Below, piece after piece: positions 1 to 4,363 of a DNA stretch of 6,816 nucleotides. Source of the DNA: Christensenella sp. UBA1214 (GTDB taxonomy: Bacteria; Bacillota; Clostridia; Christensenellales; CAG-138); assembly GCA_002309375.1 (NCBI GenBank), contig DBXK01000006.1, positions 18,832 to 25,647 of the forward strand, read 5' to 3'. The notes below the pieces were generated by a model. The model was not told where the DNA came from. It worked only from the letters and a program-made list of their open reading frames with translations, and ran no database searches. Position 1 is the first letter of the stretch. Every line of letters starts with the position of its first letter. The position numbers and the translations under genes are program-made.

Positions 1-264
1 GCCGTCGTTGCAGGAGATCATCGCGGCCCTTTTGTTCTTCATCCAGCCGCCGTAAAGATCCTCCGCACCGTGGGCGAGCGCCATCACGAAGGGCGAAACG
101 GTCTCCCACGCGCTTTCGCAGAAGCCCTCCGGCCGCTTCCAGCCGTCGGCGGTGAAGACCTGACCGAGCCGCATATCGCAGGCATGCTCGATCGGGTTTT
201 CGTATTTTTCAATAAGGTCGTCGTAGCGTGCGACGCGCATGACAGTGATCCTGACTTTTTTCAT
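1..264 (-). CDS. TIGR04076 family protein, N-terminal 88 residues (runs off left edge)
   Basis: Starts with ATG at 264-262, preceded by a GGGAGG ribosome binding site; the 3' end lies beyond base 1. The visible 88 residues begin MKKVRITVMR and contain the hallmarks I associate with TIGR04076: a basic beta-strand start, a YDDLIEKY segment (14-21), G-Q-x-F (34-37), the KRPEGFCESAW block (43-53), an ALAHG segment (62-66) and a MISCNDG stretch (82-88) near the usual C-terminal part. Full-length members are only about 90-110 residues, so little is missing. The family is small, cytosolic and of unknown function; the conserved cysteines (29, 49, 85) could bind a metal or be redox active, but that is inference. 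It is transcribed from its own promoter just downstream of the terminator of the sigma/anti-sigma/lipoprotein operon, so it is probably independent of that operon. Confidence 0.8.
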   Translation of the reverse strand, partial: MKKVRITVMRVARYDDLIEKYENPIEHACDMRLGQVFTADGWKRPEGFCESAWETVSPFVMALAHGAEDLYGGWMKNKRAAMISCNDG

Positions 265-302
265 TGCGGCCTCCCGAACTTTCGATACGGTTTTTCGGTG
301 TT

Positions 303-331
303 ATTATACATTATCCCGCCGCTTGAAGCAA
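303..331 (-). promoter_or_regulatory. sigma-A type promoter of the TIGR04076 gene
   Basis: On the minus strand there is TTGCTT (331-326), a 17-bp spacer and a perfect TATAAT (308-303). Transcription would start near base 296, giving a leader of about 30 nt with a GGGAGG site. The -35 box directly abuts the U-rich tail of the terminator of the operon upstream. Confidence 0.65.
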
Positions 332-375
332 TAAAAAGCGCGGCCTTTCGATGACTTCCTGCCCGAAAAGCCGCG
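331..375 (-). terminator. intrinsic terminator of the sigma/anti-sigma/lipoprotein operon
   Basis: On the minus strand a 12-bp stem (375-364 pairing with 350-339, one U.G wobble, GC-rich base) encloses a 13-nt loop and is followed by CUUUUUAUU. It lies 22 bp after the lipoprotein stop codon. An A-rich stretch on the other strand is not followed by a matching gene, so it is read as minus-strand only. Confidence 0.8.
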
Positions 376-396
376 ATCGGGAGCCGTCAGTCCCGC

Positions 397-891
397 TCAG
401 AAATGCATGTAATAATAGTAATAGCACGGGGCGAGCTTTCTGATCTGATAGTAATTGTCGCCCGGTTCATGGTCGCTTTGGCGGTACTCCCAGCCCTCCG
501 CCGTTCTCACGAAATGATCGGCCCGCATGGAACTGCTGTAAATCGATTCGTGAAAAAGCGCCAAAGGATCGTCATCCGGCGTATAGAAAAAGCCGGTGTA
601 ATTCGTCTGGCTGCCCATGCCGCTGCCGCCGCAGTAAAAATCGACATAGTATTTGCTCTCATTGGCGCTTTCGATCCAATCGAGCTCGGCCGCCTTTGAA
701 TAATCGCCGCTGTTCACGGCGGCGTCGATCGCACCGCGATCCTTTGCAAACAGCTTTTGCACCTCATTGAAGGATCTCTCGGTATTATTGCCGCCGAAGA
801 TGCAGCCGGCAAACGCGAGCAGGCAAAAGAGCAGGAGCGCCGTGCAGACAACGGAGCGCTTTCCCGCCCCGGCAGCAGCGGAATTTTTCAT
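397..891 (-). CDS. small predicted lipoprotein of unknown function (third gene of ECF operon)
   Basis: 164 residues from ATG at 891-889, chosen over upstream in-frame starts because GGAGGGG sits 5 nt before it and because the signal sequence then begins correctly. Residues 11-29 are KR followed by a hydrophobic stretch ending F-A-G and Cys30, a plausible lipobox (Phe at -3 is slightly unusual), so the mature protein should be lipid-anchored on the outer face of the membrane. The mature part (about 135 residues) starts with a Gly/Asn linker, then a predicted helical part (about 40-75) and a strand-rich part containing FYCGGSGMGSQTNYTGFFYT (85-104). Its two cysteines other than the lipid one, Cys87 and Cys156, could pair outside the cell. 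The C-terminus is odd: Cys, five tyrosines, then Met-His-Phe. The gene lies 43 bp after the anti-sigma gene on the same strand, with the operon terminator after it. It may be an envelope sensor or target of the sigma system, but I recognise no named family. Confidence 0.8.
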   Translation of the reverse strand: MKNSAAAGAGKRSVVCTALLLFCLLAFAGCIFGGNNTERSFNEVQKLFAKDRGAIDAAVNSGDYSKAAELDWIESANESKYYVDFYCGGSGMGSQTNYTGFFYTPDDDPLALFHESIYSSSMRADHFVRTAEGWEYRQSDHEPGDNYYQIRKLAPCYYYYYMHF

Positions 892-934
892 AATATCCCC
901 TCCGTTCCGTCGGTTTCGTTTGCTGCTCCGGGGC

Positions 935-1552
935 TCATTCCTTGCCAAGCATCCGGGCGTACCTGTCCGAGAGCAGCTTGGACAGCACGGCGAATACCGC
1001 AGTGAGCAGAATGCCGAGCAGGCAGAAGACCGGGGAGCCGAGCAGCTTCGCCGCACCTTCCGCGGCCGCGGAGCCGACAGGCGCGATCCGGTAATGCAGC
1101 CATGCCCAGAGATAACCGCAGACCGTCACGCCGAGGAATGCGGCAAGGCAGCTGTTTGTGAAGCTCCTTCTCGAGGGATAGAGCCGAACGAAATACCAGT
1201 TTGCCAGCGACAGCATGAACCCCGTGGCCGGAACGATCAGGCTGATCGCCCAGAACCCGTTCGTCGACCCGGCCGGCGTCTTCGATTCCAGTGCAACGCT
1301 GACCGTGATCAGCGCAAACAGGAAAAACAGCAGGGCCGACTGCAGAACGGACGCCTTCCAATCGTTGATCCTCGTCATTGCCGCGGGCGCTTTCGGTACC
1401 GGCGCCGTGCCGGAAGGCTCCCGCATCTCGTTGAGCAGCCTCCTGCAGCCGCCGCATTTCCCAACATGCTCCTCGACGAGCTTCGCGCTTTCCTCGCTGC
1501 AGCAGCCGTCGATATACAGGGGGATCAGATCTTTTACAACATTGCAGTTCAT
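935..1552 (-). CDS. membrane anti-sigma factor with N-terminal zinc finger
   Basis: 205 residues. The N-terminus has the pattern of putative zinc-finger (zf-HC2/ZAS) anti-sigma domains: Cys3, the LIPLYIDGCC segment (9-18), then His29-x3-Cys33-x2-Cys36. A linker rich in Pro and Ala (46-60) leads to four hydrophobic segments at about 70-87, 101-122, 132-154 and 173-193, so it should be an inner-membrane protein with its zinc domain in the cytoplasm, where it would hold the partner ECF sigma factor. The start ATG (1552-1550) lies one base after the TAA of the sigma gene, with a GGAAAGGA site inside the sigma coding end, so translation of the two is probably coupled to give matched amounts. A four-span membrane part is larger than the single span of classical RsiW-like proteins, and no extracellular sensory domain is visible; the downstream lipoprotein could fill that role (inference). 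Confidence 0.88.
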   Translation of the reverse strand: MNCNVVKDLIPLYIDGCCSEESAKLVEEHVGKCGGCRRLLNEMREPSGTAPVPKAPAAMTRINDWKASVLQSALLFFLFALITVSVALESKTPAGSTNGFWAISLIVPATGFMLSLANWYFVRLYPSRRSFTNSCLAAFLGVTVCGYLWAWLHYRIAPVGSAAAEGAAKLLGSPVFCLLGILLTAVFAVLSKLLSDRYARMLGKE

Positions 1553-1553
1553 A

Positions 1554-2033
1554 TTATTTTTTCATCCTTTCCAACAGTTTTTGCTTTGCGCGGTAAAATG
1601 TGACGCGCGACCAGCTCTCGCTTTTGCCGAAGGCCGAGCCGATCTGCTTATGCGAGAGCCCGCCGAACACGAAAAGGGAAAGCACTTCCTTATACGGCTC
1701 CTCCAGTTCCCGCAGGCTCCGCAGCGCTTCCCGGGAAAGCTCCGAGCGGGCCAGCTCCTCTTCCGGATCTTTGCCGTCGCTCATGTCTTCGGCCTCTTCA
1801 AGCGGGGCATGCTTTTTCTGCTCATTGCACCAGGCATAATACGCATTCCTGGCGATCGTGCAGAGCCACGCCGGAGCTTTTTCCCGGCTGCGCAGCGAAG
1901 CATAATTGATATATGCCCGGAAAAAGGTTTCCTGCGTCAGCTCCTCGGCAAGGGAGGCGTCCCGCGTCGTCTTCATAAGGAACTTGAAGATGAATTCCCT
2001 GTTTTCGCTGAACAGCTTTTCGAACTCCGTCAC
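1554..2033 (-). CDS. ECF-type RNA polymerase sigma factor
   Basis: 159 residues from GTG at 2033-2031. This start is preferred to a GTG 18 bp upstream (2051) because AGGCGGTGA, eight of nine bases of the ideal Shine-Dalgarno, lies 4 nt before it, whereas the upstream GTG has none. The first half is sigma region 2 (about 5-70), with the signature AEELTQETFFRAY (29-41) of region 2.2 and WLCTIARNAYYAW (56-68) for regions 2.3/2.4. A short acidic linker (79-95) joins it to region 4 (about 103-157), where LSHKQIGSAFGKS (126-138) and WSRVTFYRAKQKL (141-153) form the helix-turn-helix that reads the -35 element. Length and two-domain layout are normal for group 4 sigmas. It is followed immediately by its predicted anti-sigma factor, and the operon is read from a sigma-A type promoter; self-activation cannot be confirmed from sequence alone. 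Confidence 0.93.
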   Translation of the reverse strand: MTEFEKLFSENREFIFKFLMKTTRDASLAEELTQETFFRAYINYASLRSREKAPAWLCTIARNAYYAWCNEQKKHAPLEEAEDMSDGKDPEEELARSELSREALRSLRELEEPYKEVLSLFVFGGLSHKQIGSAFGKSESWSRVTFYRAKQKLLERMKK

Positions 2034-2097
2034 ATTCTCACCGCCTTTCACTTATTGGATTGGGAAACACGCAAAACGTTACAAGCTTTTCATGCAT

Positions 2098-2126
2098 ATT
2101 ATAACGGAAAAAATGCTTCTGTGCAA
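2098..2126 (-). promoter_or_regulatory. sigma-A promoter of the ECF operon
   Basis: On the minus strand there is TTGCAC (2126-2121), a 17-bp spacer and a perfect TATAAT (2103-2098), placing the transcript start near 2091 and giving a leader of roughly 58 nt before the GTG start. The good -10 suggests basal expression by the housekeeping polymerase. Confidence 0.65.
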
Positions 2127-2128
2127 TC

Positions 2129-2153
2129 AAAAACGCTTTTGCCCCAAAGCGTT
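2129..2153 (-). terminator. possible second hairpin terminator upstream of the ECF operon promoter
   Basis: On the minus strand AACGCTTT (2153-2146) and AAAGCGTT (2139-2132) form an 8-bp stem around a 6-nt loop and run into a short T-tract (five T including the end of the stem). It would stop leftover read-through from the tRNA gene before the ECF operon promoter. The U-tract is short, so this could be a structural palindrome instead. Confidence 0.4.
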
Positions 2154-2204
2154 GGGCTGCGCTCACGCGCGAAGCAATACAACTCGCCGAAGGCGAATAT
2201 AACT

Positions 2205-2236
2205 GAAAAAGCACTCGCTTTCGCAAGTGCTTTTTC
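2205..2236 (-). terminator. intrinsic terminator of tRNA-Trp with GAAA tetraloop
   Basis: On the minus strand a 14-bp stem (2236-2223 with 2218-2205) closes on a GAAA loop, a GNRA tetraloop, and its 3' arm carries five U. One pair is U.G only when read from the minus strand; it is a mismatch on the plus strand, which supports minus-strand transcription. It begins right after the encoded CCA of the tRNA. Confidence 0.8.
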
Positions 2237-2310
2237 TGGCAGGGGTACTAAGACTCGAACTCAGAAGAACGGTTTTGGAGACCGCTATGTTACCATTACA
2301 TCATACCCCT
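2237..2310 (-). tRNA. tRNA-Trp (anticodon CCA), 3' CCA encoded
   Basis: Read on the minus strand, all arms of the cloverleaf form: a 7-bp acceptor (AGGGGTA with TACCCCT), a 4-bp D stem (ATGT/ACAT) with the loop AATGGTA, a 5-bp anticodon stem (GCGGT/ACCGT, one wobble) with the 7-nt loop CTCCAAA whose central CCA reads UGG, a 4-nt variable region, and a 5-bp T stem (CTGAG/CTTAG, one wobble) with the loop TTCGAGT. The discriminator base is G, as expected for bacterial tRNA-Trp, followed by encoded CCA at 2239-2237. Total 71 nt plus CCA. It is a single-gene unit between its own promoter and terminator. Confidence 0.97.
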
Positions 2311-2327
2311 ATTCGGTCAACGCAAGC

Positions 2328-2356
2328 ATTCTATCATGAACTTTTCCCGTTGTCAA
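2328..2356 (-). promoter_or_regulatory. strong sigma-A promoter of tRNA-Trp
   Basis: On the minus strand there is a perfect TTGACA (2356-2351), a 17-bp spacer and TAGAAT (2333-2328, five of six), which puts the start about 10 bases before the mature tRNA 5' end. This near-consensus form is typical of stable RNA genes. Confidence 0.85.
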
Positions 2357-2485
2357 TACCCTTTCCTATTATTATGTCCCGAAGGCACGGATCATTACGC
2401 CGCCCGAGCGCGGATCCGATCGTTTTTGCTGATATTGTGATTTCGTTCCTGCAGCCAATTGGCTGAATTAATTATGAATAAAGGA
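2357..2485. other. non-coding spacer with a 14-bp perfect palindrome
   Basis: No credible gene is seen on either strand between the tRNA promoter and the gene remnant. The only clear structure is the perfect palindrome CAGCCAATTGGCTG at 2452-2465, followed by an AT-rich patch (AATTAATT). It could be a binding site for a dimeric regulator, but nothing nearby identifies one. Confidence 0.4.
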
Positions 2486-2592
2486 ATAGCGGCCGCTTCC
2501 TGCGCCGTGATCGTTCACAGAAAGTAAGGCTGATTTCCGAAAGCAGATAAATAAAAGCCGATAAACCGCCGGGAAAAACCGGACAGTTTCTC
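2486..2592 (+). pseudogene. decayed copy of the 3' end and terminator of the downstream surface-protein gene
   Basis: Bases 2489-2570 align without gaps to 3460-3541, the end of the downstream surface-protein gene and the DNA after it; I count 63 of 82 matches by eye. The alignment is in register with codons: the copy reads I-A-A-A-S-C-A-V-I-V-H-R-K then TAA, where the intact gene reads I-A-A-A-A-G-V-V-I-F-R-K-K-E-D then TGA. The TGA is also kept in the copy at 2531-2533, but a GAA to TAA change stops translation two codons earlier. The shared spacer after the stop (GATAAATAA, GATAAACCGCC) and a weakened CCGG-stem relic of the terminator follow. Upstream of 2486 similarity is lost. The simplest reading is a tandem paralog of which only the anchor tail and terminator remain; a duplicated gene end is the alternative. 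Confidence 0.6.
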
Positions 2593-2664
2593 TTTTCCGG
2601 CCGAAATATATCCCGTTCGGACGCCTGTCGATTTGAAAAAATTCAAAAAAGGCAATAATTGTGA

Positions 2665-2693
2665 TTGATTTTTTCTTTTTGATAGGTTATAAT
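2665..2693 (+). promoter_or_regulatory. sigma-A promoter of the cohesin-like surface protein
   Basis: TTGATT (2665-2670), a 17-bp spacer and a perfect TATAAT (2688-2693). Upstream lies an A/T-rich stretch with the inverted repeat TTTGAA-4-TTCAAA (2632-2647), which may act as an UP element or a regulator site. Start of transcription is expected near 2700, leaving a leader of about 64 nt. Confidence 0.8.
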
Positions 2694-2706
2694 GTAACAG
2701 CAGAAT

Positions 2707-2735
2707 GGGGATATGGGTTTTTATCCCGTATTTCC
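2707..2735 (+). other. leader hairpin near the 5' end of the surface-protein mRNA
   Basis: Bases 2707-2717 pair with 2725-2735 (11 pairs, three of them G.U) around a 7-nt U-rich loop. It would lie within about 10 nt of the mRNA start, where a stem can protect a transcript from 5' decay. No U-tract follows, so it is not a terminator, and I recognise no riboswitch class. Confidence 0.35.
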
Positions 2736-2763
2736 GTCTCGAATAAATAATGGAGGAAGTAAT

Positions 2764-3504
2764 ATGAAAAAGCTTCTCGCAGCAATCGTTGCATTTGCAA
2801 TGGTTCTTTCCCTTGCGGCAGTCGTTCCCGCAATGGCCGAGACCCGCGACGGCGAAATGAACGCGGTTTTCACCGCTGAGACCGTCACCGCTGCTCCCGG
2901 CGAGACCGTCACCGTGACCGCGAGCATTGACGGCGTTTATGAGATCCACGGCATGACCATGGAGTTCAACTATGATCCCGCTGTGCTCCACTGTGATTCC
3001 TACGCTCTCGGCCCCGTCCTTGCGAACCTGCCCCAGAGCGCAATGGCAATGCCCGACAACAGCATCGCCGGCTCCTTCCGTATGGGCCTTATGTGCGCAG
3101 TTGACGGCGTCACCGCCACCGGCGACCTGTTCACCTGCACCTTCACCGTTGCCGAAGATGCACAGCCCGGCACCTATGACATCGAGTTCGTCATCACCGG
3201 CCTGACCTACATGCCCATCGGCGAGCCCGCAACCGACATCCCCTACGAGCTCAACAACGGTGCCGTAGTCGTTGAAGGCGAAGAGCCTCCGACCGAGGAG
3301 CCCCCGACCGAGGAGCCCCCGACCGAAGAGCCCCCGACCGAAGAGCCCCCGACCGAGGAGCCCCCGACTGAGGTACCCCCGACCGAAGAGCCCACCGATC
3401 AGCCCACTCCTCCGCCCACCGGTGCTATCACCGTGATCGGCCTTGGTGTTGCGGCGATCGCAGCCGCTGCCGGCGTCGTGATCTTCCGCAAGAAGGAAGA
3501 CTGA
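2764..3504 (+). CDS. secreted cohesin-like domain protein with EEPPT repeats and LPXTG-like anchor
   Basis: 246 residues from ATG at 2764, with GGAGG 7 nt before it; a longer in-frame start at 2713 lacks a site and would bury the signal peptide. Order of parts: signal peptide 1-25 (KK, hydrophobic core, cleavage after A-M-A); a beta-rich domain at about 33-171 resembling cohesin (APGETVTVTASIDG 44-57, MEFNYDPAVL 66-75, FTCTFTVAEDAQPGTYDIEF 123-142); a linker of repeated EEPPT (173-211); PPPTG (216-220); a membrane helix 221-240; and the tail RKKED. The last three resemble a sortase signal with Pro in place of Leu, so wall attachment is likely but a simple membrane anchor is possible. Cohesins bind dockerins in cellulosomes; similar folds in other surface proteins serve adhesion or sugar binding, so the ligand is unknown. 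No catalytic domain is seen. It has its own promoter and terminator, and a degraded copy of its 3' end lies upstream. Confidence 0.85.
   Translation: MKKLLAAIVAFAMVLSLAAVVPAMAETRDGEMNAVFTAETVTAAPGETVTVTASIDGVYEIHGMTMEFNYDPAVLHCDSYALGPVLANLPQSAMAMPDNSIAGSFRMGLMCAVDGVTATGDLFTCTFTVAEDAQPGTYDIEFVITGLTYMPIGEPATDIPYELNNGAVVVEGEEPPTEEPPTEEPPTEEPPTEEPPTEEPPTEVPPTEEPTDQPTPPPTGAITVIGLGVAAIAAAAGVVIFRKKED
3280..3384 (+). repeat. seven tandem 15-bp units encoding EEPPT
   Basis: Seven in-frame copies of a 15-bp unit. The first six encode E-E-P-P-T; the seventh encodes E-V-P-P-T through a GAG to GTA change. Units differ only at synonymous positions (GAA/GAG, CCT/CCC, ACC/ACT) apart from that, which suggests recent expansion by slippage or unequal crossing-over. 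They form an extended, negatively charged spacer that would hold the cohesin-like domain away from the wall. Confidence 0.95.
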
Positions 3505-3533
3505 TCTCCGACAAGAGATAAATAAGCTCTGAT

Positions 3534-3568
3534 AAACCGCCCGGGTTTTCCCGGGCGGTTTTCCTTTA
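3534..3568 (+). terminator. strong intrinsic terminator of the surface-protein gene
   Basis: A 12-bp perfect stem (3534-3545 with 3550-3561: AAACCGCCCGGG and its complement) with a TTTT loop, followed by a T-rich tail. It starts 29 bp after the stop codon. A weakened relative of it is found in the gene remnant upstream of the promoter. Confidence 0.9.
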
Positions 3569-3585
3569 TCCGCACCATTCACATC

Positions 3586-3614
3586 TTGCCAACCACACTG
3601 TAATATGCTAAAAT
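3586..3614 (+). promoter_or_regulatory. sigma-A promoter of the four-gene membrane operon
   Basis: TTGCCA (3586-3591), a 17-bp spacer and TAAAAT (3609-3614). Start of transcription is expected near 3621, about 25 nt before the first ATG. No other good promoter is seen between the four genes that follow. Confidence 0.7.
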
Positions 3615-3645
3615 AATAGGTAAGATTCGAAAACCGGAGGCAATC

Positions 3646-3807
3646 ATGGCAAGACGCAGGACACATAAGAAAAAGAGCCGCGGCAACCGTGGCCCGAGGA
3701 AGAAAGCGGATCCCGTAGTGATCCTGCTCACAGCGCTGCTTCTCGGTCTGATTGCCGTCACGGTCGTGCTGATCACTTTGTATTATAACAAACGAATCAT
3801 CTTCTAA
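3646..3807 (+). CDS. 53-residue basic single-span membrane protein, unknown function
   Basis: ATG at 3646 with GGAGG 5 nt upstream; stop TAA at 3805-3807. The first 20 residues are very basic (MARRRTHKKK, then SRGNRGPRKK), followed by one hydrophobic helix (about 24-46) and a short tail YYNKRIIF. By the positive-inside rule the basic head should stay in the cytoplasm, and it could touch RNA, DNA or lipid headgroups. It does not resemble a signal peptide with a mature part, because nothing follows the helix. The perfect ribosome site, a promoter immediately upstream and coding-style composition support a real gene in spite of its size. The next gene begins 14 bp later. I do not recognise the family. 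Confidence 0.75.
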   Translation: MARRRTHKKKSRGNRGPRKKADPVVILLTALLLGLIAVTVVLITLYYNKRIIF

Positions 3808-3821
3808 TCATCGCAGATCCC

Positions 3822-4208
3822 ATGGAACAGACCGAACGGGAAAAGAACGCCGCCGAAAGGGCGGAGGTCATCCGGCGTCAGCTCATCTCAAGGTTGCCCC
3901 TCGCTGCCGTTGCATTGGTCGGGCTCATTTATCTTCTCATCGTTGTGGTCCCCAAAGCCGCGGAGCGCGGCGGTGATTATGCGCTTTATTCGCTCCTGCT
4001 CGCCGCCGCATGGCTCGTTCTGACCGTCAAATGGATCGTTCAGCTTATCCTGCTTTTCCGCCGATACCGCGCCGGAGCAATGCTTGAAAAAACAAAGGCA
4101 GAGCGTTTTTTCGGCATTGTGACAACAGTGCTTGCGCTGCTGCTTTTCGCCGCATCGTTCGCAGTCTATATGGTCGCCGGCAAGAGCGGCGCAGCCCTTC
4201 CGCAATAA
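3822..4208 (+). CDS. 128-residue three-span membrane protein, unknown function
   Basis: ATG at 3822, 14 bp after the previous stop. No convincing Shine-Dalgarno is present, so translation may depend on coupling to the gene before it; no alternative in-frame start is better. The charged N-terminus (MEQTEREKNAAERAEVIRRQ) is likely a cytoplasmic helix. Three hydrophobic segments follow at about 26-44, 54-79 and 96-118, with a basic loop (RRYRAGAMLEKTKAER, 80-95) between the second and third. No catalytic or metal-binding motif is seen, and no family is recognised. Second gene of the predicted four-gene operon. Confidence 0.75.
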   Translation: MEQTEREKNAAERAEVIRRQLISRLPLAAVALVGLIYLLIVVVPKAAERGGDYALYSLLLAAAWLVLTVKWIVQLILLFRRYRAGAMLEKTKAERFFGIVTTVLALLLFAASFAVYMVAGKSGAALPQ

Positions 4209-4227
4209 ATTTCCAAAGGAAAAAGAT

Positions 4228-4332
4228 ATGAAAAACAGCAAAAAAACCGTCCGCATCGTCTGCATCGTGCTCGCAGTCCTCTTTTTGCTTTCGATCGCGG
4301 CGATCCCGATCTTCTATTTGCTCGGAAAATAA
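4228..4332 (+). CDS. 34-residue single-span membrane microprotein
   Basis: ATG at 4228 with AAAGGA 7 nt before it, 19 bp after the preceding stop; TAA at 4330-4332. The protein is a basic head (MKNSKKTVR), one hydrophobic helix (about 10-31) and the tail GK. A longer frame upstream of this ATG overlaps the preceding gene and has no ribosome site, so the short form is preferred. Spacing to the next gene is 31 bp. Single-helix proteins of this size commonly modulate a membrane partner, and the partner here could be either flanking membrane protein, but this is inference from position only. Confidence 0.6.
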   Translation: MKNSKKTVRIVCIVLAVLFLLSIAAIPIFYLLGK

Positions 4333-4363
4333 TCGGCTCAGCCACAGGAAAGGAGCAGCCTTA

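Noticed and set aside
767..1603. A 278-codon plus-strand frame rich in Arg and Gln
   Set aside because: Antisense to the anti-sigma factor and lipoprotein genes, low-complexity composition, no ribosome site.
2034..2051. Upstream GTG start for the sigma factor (six extra residues)
   Set aside because: No Shine-Dalgarno precedes it, and the extra codons themselves contain the AGGCGGTGA site for the GTG at 2033.
2062..2083. TGTAAC on the minus strand as the -35 of an autoregulated ECF promoter
   Set aside because: The core matches ECF -35 elements, but no CGTA/CGTC-like -10 is found at 16-17 bp; the sigma-A promoter upstream is much better supported.
1215..2339. A 374-codon plus-strand frame across the sigma/anti-sigma operon and tRNA
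   Set aside because: It is antisense to clear sigma-factor and anti-sigma genes and crosses the tRNA; no ribosome site or family likeness.
2568..2601. GCCGGGAAAA...TTTTCCGGC as an independent terminator
   Set aside because: The stem has a bulge and the loop is long; the left arm overlaps the relic terminator of the gene remnant, which explains it better.
3280..3384. Short regular repeats as a possible CRISPR array
   Set aside because: The 15-bp units are contiguous with no spacers and are in frame with the protein linker.
2515..3666. A 383-codon minus-strand frame rich in GLFGRG-like repeats
   Set aside because: The repeats are the reverse reading of the EEPPT tandem units of the surface protein, and the frame runs through that gene's promoter and terminator.
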